Positions 45,472 to 55,196 of a DNA stretch of 64,000 nt are shown here, one piece after another. Position numbers and translations under genes: made by a program. The notes under the pieces are model-generated. The model saw nothing but the letters and a program-made list of their open reading frames with translations, was not told the DNA's origin and ran no database searches. Source of the stretch: Atopsyche davidsoni (taxonomy: Eukaryota; Arthropoda; Insecta; Trichoptera; Hydrobiosidae); assembly GCA_022113835.1 (NCBI GenBank), contig JAILWY010000029.1:4494001-4558000 (forward strand), written 5' to 3'. Numbering within the stretch: position 1 is the first letter of the stretch; each line of letters opens with the position of its first letter.

Positions 45472-46785
45472 TTCTTGCTTGTTCTTTTACTGCCTAAATA
45501 ATTAAACATGTATTCCGGTAATAACTTAATTCCTTATTTAAACAAAACGAGTCGGAATAAGCCCTTGAATGGCGAAAGTGCTCGCAGTAGTAATGATCGT
45601 AATCACATAGCTATTTGGCTACTCATAATTGTTGTTAAATAACTAAAATGTTGACAGAAATTTGTTGATACAAATTTGCATGCAACAAATACGACTACAA
45701 CTGTTTCGTATTTCAGATAGTGAAACAAGTAAAATTATTGCATGAGACGAGACATTCATCGGATTCAATACAGTTGTCGTCTCTCTGACGTCATGAATAG
45801 AGCTTGCGAGTGATGCCAAATGAAATTGCATCTTGAAAAAATTTCTGTCTCTGACGAAGCTTAACAAGTGCAAGTAAGAAATGTACGATGTAAGCACTCC
45901 AGAATCTTTTATCATTGATAATGGCTGAAAAAAATTTAGAAAAATAAAAAAAAAACACAAACTTAGCACAAATAATGATATGCTTTTGAATGTTTAGTGT
46001 AAACAAGTCCACTGGATGTGCGAAAAATGAAACAATATAAATGTGACGACCTCGTGGTCCACGGATGCGACGCCAATTGAGAACATTCAATTGTTTCATT
46101 TATTCCTAAATATTGACATGGCGTCTATATGAAAAGTGTTCGGCGTGCCCAATTTTGTTTTGAGGTTAAATAATTATAAAAAACTTGCCAATATAATTTT
46201 ACATTAGCGTTAAGTTACTTCTATTATCATTAGTGGGTTTCTTATTATATATGAATAAAAAAACGCACAAACGTTTCATGATAACTGTCAAATTAAGTAT
46301 TGTTGGATCAGTTAAGTTTTTTTTGGACCATTTTATCGTTTGGTTTGGGAATATTATAATAGTTAAATTGAATAAATCTTACTGTGTCAGCATGGAGCGT
46401 CAGTAACGTTACCGATACGGTCTTTTCTGTTGAATAATGAGTTACTTAATGCAATATTTTGCACTTCTTTATGATATTTTTTAGTAAATTTATCTTTTGG
46501 TTGTTTTAAGTTTACAGAGTATGAATAAGAATTTGAAATATTTCATCGTTATAAAGAGAAAATGTAAGTTTTTCGTTATTGAAAGCTAATTAATAAATGA
46601 TTATAAATGGAAAATTAAAAAACTGTTACAAAACAAAAATTAATATTTGGCCCTCACGGTATGAAAACAGACATGGTATCCTCTCTCTATCTCACTCGTT
46701 GCTTTTAAATTCTTCTCTTTCTCACGGGAGCAGCTAATATTGCATTTTTACTTCTAACATATCTTAACTTAAATTATGTTAGATT

Positions 46786-47010
46786 GGATTGAGTTACTGC
46801 TTCATTCACGGCTAATTATAATCAAATTCAAAACTCATCCATTAAATAAGATTAGGGAAATGCTTAAAAACACAGCTAACTAATCTAATCTAACTTAAAT
46901 ATTATTCATAGGTTAAATTACTGCTTAAAACACAGGTTTAAGCTTAACTTAACTCGAAGGAAAATATTAGGTTAAGTTACTGTTAAAAACGCAGCCAACT
47001 ATATTCATAA
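46786..47010 (+). repeat. ~60-bp degenerate tandem repeat
   Basis: Four diverged units spaced about 58-65 bases share AGGTTAAGTTACTGCTTAAA-like sequence and end in ACRCAGC (cores near 46797, 46862, 46923 and 46980). A nearby AGATTAGGTTAGG at 47107 contains only two TTAGG units, not a telomeric array. Confidence 0.6.
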
Positions 47011-47957
47011 TTTAGATTCGATCTATCTTTGCGACCCGTCAAGATTCGGTTACGTTACGGCAACAAAATATATCTAAGCGTTGCCAGCAAAGATAGTTTG
47101 TTATTCTAGATTAGGTTAGGCTCTGTTACCAGGTCTGTTTTTAAGCTGTGTGGGCAAAGCGTGTGAATGATTTCTAAGTGTGGAAGTTGAAGGCTCGGGA
47201 CACGCAGCGAGGGTCGTTGATCACTAACGTGTCCCTTCCAGGCTCATCTAGTCTTAGCATTAATCGATAAGTAATATTCTATATTGTTCATAGGTTTCCT
47301 ATATTCTAACTGACATGTTCTCTCTTAATTCTATATGAAATCGCGGGACTTCCCCGTTACTAACACTAAAGTAAATCAAATCAATCACTTTTCCAAATGT
47401 AATCTAACTCAAAACATAATTTAAGATTGAATTTATAAAATTGTTATTTAAAATGTAATCTGATGTGATTTTTAGTGACGTTACTTTTGCGACAGCGTGT
47501 TTGATCTGTATTAAGTTTAGTTCTGGTAATGGTGAAGAACCCAATCGCTTTATCAATATTGTTTCTAGGTATAATGATCGCTTGAGCTAGCCTGTCGAGG
47601 CAAGACTTTTCGTACAGTAGCTTTGATATATATACGGTATATATATATATATATTTATTAAACTAAGTGTTTGTAACAATTTTGTAACGTTATACGAGAT
47701 GCTAGCTTGCATTATTATGTGGCAGAAGGTCGTACCAATGTTTCTACTTGAACACTAAGTATGGTTTTGTTTTTAATATTAAGAAGTATTAATGTTTATC
47801 ACTGCTGGTTATATTATTATATAACAAACATTATACAACCGTTAAGTGTATAAAATACTTGTTGTATTGCTGAGCTTCGTACTCGGCTGTCCTCGGCCGC
47901 GCTCCTTCCAATGCAACCGAGTCCATCTGCCGACGCTCTCTATTCACAAATCTTTTG

Positions 47958-47974
47958 AATAAACTATAAATAAA
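47958..47974 (+). terminator. Double poly(A) signal candidate
   Basis: Two AATAAA hexamers at 47958 and 47969, preceded by a GC-richer stretch (47880-47940). Possible distal end of the ankyrin transcript. Confidence 0.4.
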
Positions 47975-48599
47975 CTGAATTATCAACTTTCATTCCAAAG
48001 TATCCTTAGATTATTGCATATATAAAATGATGTGATTTATAGAGACTCATTTTAAATTGTAGGCCTTAATGGGAGACGTTTGGAGAAATCATATCGGGGG
48101 AATTTGCTAGGTAAGGCAAACAACCAAAGTGAGATGAAAGACGGCCTGGAAATGTGGCCTATGGTAATTTGTACACACTTGAATGATAAGTCGGATATTT
48201 AGATTCAAATTCTTAACCCATCAGATGATAACTTTTAAAAATCGTAAATGCAACCGGACAAATATTTTTTATAACACTGGAAAAAAATAATATGATTATG
48301 GCTAAATATAATTTCATTTATGTTTATTAGATTCGTGACTCTATCAGGTGTTTCGATTTACTATTTTTGTTCGATTTAGAGCGTGGTTAAAGTTATTAAG
48401 GGTTTGCTGATGTGATTGCAGCGAGGTTGTTGCTTGGGTGGAAGCGGGTTCATGACACACGACTGTTGATATTCATATTGAGTCTCACGGATAAGTTTGC
48501 GTTGCTAGTTAGGGCTTATTAAAAGGTAAAATATAATTAGCTAAAATTATTTAAAAGAATTGTGGGACGGTTGGAGTAAGCGGCCGTGAAGACTGCCGT

Positions 48600-48729
48600 A
48601 TCGAGTTGGAGTGAGAGGGCGCGCCGGGCCGCTCGCTGTCTTTGTCTGGCGCGCCACCGTATACAAATTGAATACATATTTATATGAATATTGTGTAACT
48701 CTCTGTTTGTCTATCGGAAAGTCAATAAA
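48600..48729 (+). other. GC-rich patch with two GGCGCGCC sites and AATAAA
   Basis: GGCGCGCC at 48618 and 48648, then AATAAA at 48724. It could be the most distal 3' end of the ankyrin gene or upstream sequence of the first zinc-finger gene. Confidence 0.3.
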
Positions 48730-49340
48730 AAAGCGAAACACTGGTGCCATGTTTTATTTTTTTTATTTTTATTCTCAAGCAAGAGACATCCAAACACAGA
48801 CAATCTGTGAATAATGAGTCTATCTACAAGAGTGCTCTACTAATTTTCTACTCTACAAGAGTAAATATGTTTGAATAATAATGGCTTTCAAATTAATGTA
48901 AAATCTATTACCTACACAAGACTTTTATTTATATATATATATATTTTCATTAAAACCCGAACACTGCTCCTAAAAAACTAAGTCGTAAATTCAATGATCC
49001 AATATGTACTGATCTGACAGATCAGACTTTTGTGCGCAAAAAACTCTAACCCTCCCAGACACAGCATTTTCACTTATTACAGTGACGTACACGAGTAATT
49101 AACGCAAAAAAGGTCCATGTAATCTGATCGATAATTTTTTTGCATACATACAACATCATGTTAGAACTTACAATATATTTTATTAAAATTGACTGCAAGT
49201 TATATAAAAATTTAAGATTTTACTTCCGTATTTTTTTTCGTATTTCGTAATAACATTTCTACCGCCGTGTAGGCGTAAAAATAATAATAAAATTAATAAA
49301 TAACGTAGAAAATCAATTATAAATCTGAATTAATAAAACT

Positions 49341-49350
49341 GGCAACACTG
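49341..49350 (+). promoter_or_regulatory. Shared promoter motif, zinc-finger gene 1
   Basis: GGCAACACTG, 133 bases before the ATG. The same GGCAACACT core lies upstream of genes 2 and 3. It resembles insect core-promoter motif 1 (YGGTCACACTR) with CA for TC. Confidence 0.5.
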
Positions 49351-49482
49351 CGCTCACTCACGCCCAGTTTGAATTCCTGCCGTTAGAGCGGGCCCGCTGG
49401 CTTGGTCACAATGAAATTATTAATCAATGCATGAATAGTCAATTGCACCGTCTGGTTTCCGTGCGAAGAATCAGATGAAATA

Positions 49483-49707
49483 ATGAACGCAATCGTTAAG
49501 TTGGAAGACCGTGGCACGCAGGAAACCAGCAAGCCGGCGATCAGCAATGTGCCTTCTTCCATCGGATGCGAGGATACGAAGAGCTTCTGGAAGGACGGGG
49601 CGGCGTTCAGCAAACCTCCCGCTTTCTATGTCGCCAAAACGGAAGAAATCGACATCAAGTATTCTCCCCCAAGGTCGCCGTCTCCAGAGCCTGTCGATGA
49701 TACCCAG
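49483..49707 (+). CDS. C2H2 zinc-finger gene 1, exon 1 (acidic N-terminus)
   Basis: ATG at 49483. It encodes MNAIVKLEDRGTQETS and a Ser/Pro/acidic end (YSPPRSPSPEPVDDTQ). The chosen donor CAG|GTCATG (49708) is weak. It was picked because it gives phase 0 and 75 codons, the same as exon 1 of gene 2. An alternative CAG|GTTTCG at 49753 adds 15 codons in the same phase. VKLE fits the SUMO consensus. No fingers here. Confidence 0.65.
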
Positions 49708-49841
49708 GTCATGTCAAACAAACCCATGACGTTTAGGCATTTGTGGCCGCAGGTTTCGGCAGCCGTTGTCAATTAACGATCGGATGATTTCTTGGGCGTG
49801 GTTGGTACCTTTCGGTGTTACGATCCCGGCACTATTGACAC

Positions 49842-49877
49842 CCCTGAAGATGGTGGCAGTACCGGGACCGAAACGTC
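49842..49877 (+). repeat. 36-base GAAAC-core repeat, copy 2
   Basis: Gapless match to 16407-16442 (29 of 36 identical). This copy retains CTGAAGA, a short GGT/ACC stem and GAAACGTC, close to the hammerhead ribozyme layout. Lies in the intron of zinc-finger gene 1. Confidence 0.55.
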
Positions 49878-50068
49878 AGAAGACAAACTACTACACACCA
49901 TAACACCCAAGATCATCTTATGTATAAATATGCTTAGTGCACTATGAATTTTGGCAGCGTGGATTTTTAACGATTTAAAAAATATAATAAAAATTCTGTT
50001 ATACTAATATTATATCAATAAATATTCCACTGAAGCAAAGAAATGATAATCCGTATTGTTTGTTTCAG

Positions 50069-51064
50069 ATGAAATCACAGTCCCTCGCTGTTCAACCCTG
50101 CTCTACGAATATAAAGAAAGGAGTCGACACCACTGCTGTATTATCTGCAGTTGAAGAAAACGGATCTTCAATATGTCCCCACACTGGCGAAAAGCACTCT
50201 TTACGCGAAGAATGCTCATACACATGCAATCAGAAAAGTTCCATCAAGTTACAAAAAGTCAAACCCACTGATAAAAATGTTTTTGCATGTGAAGAATGTA
50301 AATATATTACTAGATATGAGACCAAGTTGAGCATGCACAAACTTGTCCATTCTAATGAGGAATCGTTTGCGTGCGATCAATGTCCATTTAAATGCAACGC
50401 CAAGATTAAATTAATAAGACACAAAACTGTACACACTGACAAGATTTTTGTTTGCGACCAATGTACATACAAATGTAATTCGAAATTTCGTATATTCAAT
50501 CACAAGCTTACCCATATTGACGAAAAACTCTTTGCCTGTGATCAGTGCCCGTACACATGCAATATAAAAAGAAGTCTGATGATGCACAAAACTAAACATT
50601 CCGGTAAGATGCTCTATACGTGTGAAGCATGTTCGTACACATGTAATAAAAGGAGCATTTTCAATATTCACGACTGTGAACATACTGGAGAGAAACCGTT
50701 TGCATGCGATCAATGCACGTTCACATGTACTTCAAAGTTTTATTTAAAGAAGCACAATACTACTCACTCGGGCAAGAAACCCTTTGCATGTGATCAATGC
50801 ACATTCACTTCTGATGTAGAGAGTTATCTAAAAAAACACAGTCTTAGTCACACTAATAAGAAGCCCTTTGCTTGCGACCAATGTGAATTCACATCTAATA
50901 CGACGACCTTATTAGAGACGCATACGATTCATTCTCATGGAAAGTTTTTGGCATGCGATCAATGTTCATATAAATTTACTAAGATTTCAAAACTACAAAA
51001 GCATAAACGCTTACATGACAAATCACTCCAGAAAAAAAATTCGATTCAAGACAAACGTAAATAA
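50069..51064 (+). CDS. C2H2 zinc-finger gene 1, exon 2 (9 fingers)
   Basis: Acceptor TGTTTCAG, phase 0, 331 residues to TAA. Nine intact fingers of type FxCDQCxxTCxxxxxLxxHKxxH with TGEKPF-like linkers, preceded by one decayed finger (ECSYTCNQKSS, no zinc-binding His). With exon 1 the protein is about 406 residues. Likely a nuclear DNA-binding regulator; target unknown. No ZAD, BTB or KRAB domain seen. Finger similarity shows descent from the same ancestor as genes 2 and 3. AATAAA at 51200. Confidence 0.9.
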   Translation: MKSQSLAVQPCSTNIKKGVDTTAVLSAVEENGSSICPHTGEKHSLREECSYTCNQKSSIKLQKVKPTDKNVFACEECKYITRYETKLSMHKLVHSNEESFACDQCPFKCNAKIKLIRHKTVHTDKIFVCDQCTYKCNSKFRIFNHKLTHIDEKLFACDQCPYTCNIKRSLMMHKTKHSGKMLYTCEACSYTCNKRSIFNIHDCEHTGEKPFACDQCTFTCTSKFYLKKHNTTHSGKKPFACDQCTFTSDVESYLKKHSLSHTNKKPFACDQCEFTSNTTTLLETHTIHSHGKFLACDQCSYKFTKISKLQKHKRLHDKSLQKKNSIQDKRK

Positions 51065-52036
51065 ATTGCAAAAAATACTATTTTGTTTAAACTGAGACTG
51101 AAGACTATTAAACCAAAGTATATAAACCATGACGGGCTGATAAATATTATATATTGCCAAATGACTTTGAGATTACGATAACTTTTAAGCAATTACATGA
51201 ATAAATACACAAATGACCAATTGAACGACCGTGAATCTCTGCTATCAAATATTTTTTAATCTAAGGATGACTGCCCTTGCATACGATTTTATTTACAGAT
51301 TGAACTCGCAACACTAGAAGCAGAAGGGCGATGCCTCGTACATCAAAATTTTACCATAAGGTTTACCTCGTAACACCTTTATTTTATTAATGTGTTCAAA
51401 AATTGACAATTTCATCATCGGATAATAATGTCTGATTCAAATATTAATACTTTTTTTTATACTTTCATTCATCAAAGCTAGAATAAAAATGACCATAAAT
51501 CTAAGTTTTTTTTATGAATTTACGTTCAATTCATATTAGAATATGGCGGAGTACATATGATGTCGTGTAACACAGAGGCTCTCAGTAAACCAATAAAACC
51601 CATGCCCACTTAAGTAAAATTGTTCAGTTAAGTCACTAATAGTCATTAAAGCCCTTATGGCACGAATGTCTTACACCACATCCAAGATTTTACAAGTGAT
51701 TGGGTTTCACTGGCATTTCTTAATTCTAAAATATAAAGTACATAAATCTCATGTCCAAATCTAATATATTTTAAGCTAATTTTAAAATATAGCCAAATAT
51801 TGATACTGACTTCTTTTTTTATGAATATCTCCTATTGATTCAGAAGTTATTGATACTTTGGAACCCATAGTAAATGGCAAACACAAAATATGTAACAAAT
51901 TAGTTTTGCAACTCTCCCCTTGAAAAGGTAACAAAAACAACATTTCTCTGAGCTAATAAATATTGTAGAAAACTGATGATGGTGAAAAATTGTAAGGTTT
52001 CCTATTTTAGCTATATTTTTCGAAACAAAATATTCA
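51065..52036 (+). other. Intergenic DNA between zinc-finger genes 1 and 2
   Basis: Probable 3' UTR of gene 1 to about 51220, then AT-rich DNA with no coding signal that I recognise. A CGCAACACTA motif occurs near 51309. Confidence 0.6.
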
Positions 52037-52215
52037 ACTACAGCTAATTGTCCAGAGAAAAATAAATACAGAGGCAATGGAAGGAGGAAACTTACATGGA
52101 TGTGGCTGGAAACAAGGAATGCTGCCAAATCAGCAAGACTGGCCCAGGAAAAACGTGTGTTCGATGAAATGGTCACTCACATCCTCTGAGAAGAGGCACT
52201 CGAAGAAGAACAAGT
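52037..52215 (+). mobile_element. LINE 3'-end fragment (copy c)
   Basis: The plus strand has QLIVQRK-like sequence, then WLETRNAAKSARLAQEKRVF, DEMVTHIL, a stop and EEALEEEQ. It shares its end with copies a, b, d and e. Truncated non-LTR element upstream of zinc-finger gene 2. Confidence 0.65.
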
Positions 52216-52516
52216 AAACTGTGTTTTTTTACTCACAAAAGTAATATAATTATTTAATTATTGCACAATAAAAGTTTGAAACTCCCACAATTCTTCCATT
52301 GACACGGTATGTATGCGGCATCTGCTTTCTGTGCTGCCAGTAATATAATATTTATTTTGGTAATAATTCATGCCGCCTATGTGTTACTTCTATTTTATAT
52401 TGATTAATATTCAATAATTTTTTTACTTACAGTTTAATTTAAAAGCGCTCAAAATTTTAAATAATAATATTCATACCTAAAAAAATCATTTTGCGTTAAG
52501 ACTACATTTCAAGTCG

Positions 52517-52525
52517 GGCAACACT
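52517..52525 (+). promoter_or_regulatory. Shared promoter motif, zinc-finger gene 2
   Basis: GGCAACACT, 153 bases before the ATG, followed by ATATGCACTTATCGTCG. Same core as at 49341 and 54386. Confidence 0.5.
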
Positions 52526-52678
52526 ATATGCACTTATCGTCGCTCAATTGTCAAGCTTCTTATGTTTTTTTTATGATTTTCTGCTGTCAAATCATTAATA
52601 TTAGTGAATTGATGAAATAAGAGTGGTCTATTGTTTTTTTTATATTTTTATTAATGAGAATACTCCGTGTAATCCAAA

Positions 52679-52903
52679 ATGGACGTACATATCAAGTCTG
52701 AGATCATTGACCTAGAAGAAAACAGTAAACCCACTACCGAATTTGACGCGTCTTCTGTTAAACGCGATGTGCCGGCTGATGATGATCAGAGCGACGTGCC
52801 TCTCTTCCATGAATATGAGATCAAAATAGAGGAACTGGACGTTGAGAAAACATCGTTGGAACGCAAGAAGGCTCTCTCATCAAGACCTGCCGGCGGGGAG
52901 CAG
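52679..52903 (+). CDS. C2H2 zinc-finger gene 2, exon 1
   Basis: ATG at 52679; 75 codons to CAG|GTGCTT, phase 0. Encodes MDVHIKSEIIDLEENS and EYEIKIEELDVEKTS. IKSE and IKIE fit the SUMO-acceptor consensus; the rest is acidic. Same plan as genes 1 and 3. Confidence 0.85.
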
Positions 52904-53192
52904 GTGCTTTTAACTTCCTCACTTTTATTTTATACTTGTAATCTCCATATCGTGCAAAGTAAGGTGGATCAAATAATACTTTTTCAGATTTTCTGAATTT
53001 GTATGCATTTCATTTAACCAATTTGAAAAAAAACGATAGTTTGGCTCTCTGATTAACTAAACAGACACTGTCAAAAGTATATGCCAAGGGGGTGTTTTAT
53101 AACTTCTACTTATCTAGTTTTAATACTTTTTAATTTTCATATATACCCATAAACTAAGAATGCATATTCTAAACTGGTATGTTTTATTTCAG

Positions 53193-53906
53193 GTGCAACT
53201 ACAGTCTGATGATTCTGAGACAAGCCGTATTAAGGAAAAAGTAGATATACAGGCAACCTCAAGAGTAAACTCAACTCTAGATAAAGAAGCACCATTATCA
53301 AATCTTCAAAGTGGCGAGAAGTCTTTTACTTGCGATCAATGTTCATACACATGTAATCGACAAACTAATTTAAAAATACACAAACTCATACACAGCGATG
53401 AGAGGCCCTATGCTTGTGACCAATGTTCCCACACGTGTAATCAGAAAAGTTCCTTGATGAGACATAAACTCATGCATTCAGGCGAAAAGCCCTTTGCTTG
53501 TGATCAATGTTCATTTGTATGTAATCGAAATAGTTATTTGATTATACACAAACGTATTCACACTGGTGAGAAACCCTTTGCCTGTGGCGAATGTTCATAC
53601 ACATGCACTCAAAAAAGGTCCCTGAATGCACACAAACTCATACATACAGGTGTGAAACTTTTTGGATGTGATGAATGTTCTTATACATGTTATCGTAAGA
53701 GTTCTTTGATGCGACACAAACTGGTACATACTAATGAGACTCCTTTTGCATGTGATCAATGTCTGTACACGTGTAAGCAGAAAAGTTTTTTGGATGCGCA
53801 CAAACTTAAACATACTGGTGAGAAGCTCTTTACGTGTGATCAATGTTCCTATGCATCTTATCATAAGACATATTTAATGAAGCATAAAAATGTACATAGT
53901 CGCTAA
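53193..53906 (+). CDS. C2H2 zinc-finger gene 2, exon 2 (7 fingers)
   Basis: Acceptor TTATTTCAG, phase 0, 237 residues to TAA; whole protein about 312 residues. A short Ser/Thr linker, then seven regular fingers in tandem from FTCDQCSYTC to a last finger SYASYHKTYLMKHKNVH. Linkers are TGEKPF-like (SGEKPFACD, TGEKPFACG). Likely sequence-specific nuclear factor. The neighbour pair (genes 1 and 3) suggests tandem duplication. AATAAA at 54104. Confidence 0.92.
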   Translation: MQLQSDDSETSRIKEKVDIQATSRVNSTLDKEAPLSNLQSGEKSFTCDQCSYTCNRQTNLKIHKLIHSDERPYACDQCSHTCNQKSSLMRHKLMHSGEKPFACDQCSFVCNRNSYLIIHKRIHTGEKPFACGECSYTCTQKRSLNAHKLIHTGVKLFGCDECSYTCYRKSSLMRHKLVHTNETPFACDQCLYTCKQKSFLDAHKLKHTGEKLFTCDQCSYASYHKTYLMKHKNVHSR

Positions 53907-54385
53907 GTATTTTTATTGTTAAGCATACTAGTGACAGTAGTTGACATTATTCAAAGTATAGTTTATTTAATATTAATATATAAATATTATTTTGCATAAA
54001 CTTTATATTTGTTCATTGACTGATTTATTTTAAGCTCTTTATGTCTACAGATAAAAATAAAAAAAACTGAAACTGTTATATATTTTTTAATTTATTTATA
54101 CAAAATAAAACCTAACCTTGTGATCACAAAATAATAAAAATAATATGACACCAAAAGATAACGCTTCTTTTTATTCTATATAAATAAAAATATATAATTT
54201 TTTTATTAAATACATAAATATTTTTAGTGTTTTTACACATTTTTGTGACTAGTTTCGACTAAATAGCATTTTCAAACACACTAAAATACTTAGTATTTTA
54301 TTTATTTACTATTGTTTTTAACTCATACTAGCCATCAAAACTTTTTATTATTTTTAAAAATAATACATTCAGTATTAGTCATGCT
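53907..54385 (+). other. 3' UTR of zinc-finger gene 2 and AT-rich spacer
   Basis: AT-rich with AATAAA at 54104; no coding sequence seen. Confidence 0.6.
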
Positions 54386-54395
54386 GGCAACACTG
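54386..54395 (+). promoter_or_regulatory. Shared promoter motif, zinc-finger gene 3
   Basis: GGCAACACTG, identical over ten bases to the site upstream of gene 1, 215 bases before the ATG. Confidence 0.5.
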
Positions 54396-54609
54396 ATGTC
54401 GATCAATGATGGACACTGTTTTTTTTTTCGCTGTCATGATGCATTCTGTGCAGAGAAGATTTAGGGCAATCCCGGGGCTGGGGCTCTCCAGATAACATGG
54501 CTTATTGATCTTTTAGCTCATTATTATGCATTAATATTATTTTACAAATGTCACAATTACTTCATTGCCGATACGCCATGCTAGCTGTTGTTAAGTGAAA
54601 ATGCTCTAG

Positions 54610-54882
54610 ATGGAGGTCCAGGTCAAGTTGGAGATTCCCGAACCCGAAGAAAGCGGTGAATGCTGTGACCTGGTCTCCGTCAAACTCGAAGATACACCTG
54701 CCCAGAATGCCCAGGATGACGCACCCCACTGCGAAGCCCCCCTCTGCGAAGCCTCCAACTGCGAAGCCCCCAACTGCGAAGCCCCCATCTATGATGAAAT
54801 CAAAATTGAGGAGTTCGATATTGATGTGGCACTGCTGGAACATAAAAAACTACTCGCAGCAGCAGCTAAAAGCAAAGAACAG
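54610..54882 (+). CDS. C2H2 zinc-finger gene 3, exon 1
   Basis: ATG at 54610, 91 codons to CAG|GTAATA, phase 0. Encodes MEVQVKLEIPEPEES, then four CEAPx repeats, then YDEIKIEEFDIDVALLEHK. VKLE occurs twice and IKIE once (SUMO-consensus-like). Directly upstream and in frame is ATG CTC TAG (54601-54609), a two-codon upstream reading frame that abuts this ATG. Confidence 0.87.
54727..54786 (+). repeat. 15-bp tandem repeat in coding exon (four units)
   Basis: Units of xxCTGCGAAGCCYCC encode HCEAP, LCEAS, NCEAP, NCEAP. In frame, so it changes protein length without breaking it. Confidence 0.92.
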
Positions 54883-55196
54883 GTAATATGGCTTCCTTTA
54901 AATAAAACTATCCTATACTAGCGTTTTACCATCTCTAGTCCCTTTATTTGAGCTATAATGATCTTCAGATTCTATATCACCCCGCATTAATATACTTTTA
55001 GTTAGTTTGGCTTTAGAAACAATGAGAAAAATTTAAAACACAAAACGCAACAGGTGGAATAAAGGTGCGACAAATAAAACAGATGATTTTTTAGTTTAGA
55101 GTAATCATTGGTACACATATTTGATCAATAATACTTAATTTTAAATTAAATTCACACCAAGCCGTAGTTGCCAATTCGATGATTATTTTGTTTCAG

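Larger units (their letters stand above)
43639..49340 (+). other. Probable long 3' UTR of ankyrin and intergenic DNA
   Basis: No coding sequence recognised. Poly(A) signals occur at 45466, 47958/47969 and 48724, so the 3' UTR may be about 1.8 kb or exceed 4 kb. Long alternative 3' UTRs are common for neuronal insect genes; their use here is inference. Open frames on the minus strand at 45.6-46.1 kb match nothing I know. Confidence 0.5.

Noticed and set aside
45643..46099. Two overlapping minus-strand frames of 102-108 codons.
   Set aside because: Low-complexity Phe/Leu runs; they lie in the probable ankyrin 3' region with no coding bias.
47107..47120. TTAGG repeats as an interstitial telomere.
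   Set aside because: Only two adjacent units, well within chance next to related degenerate repeats.
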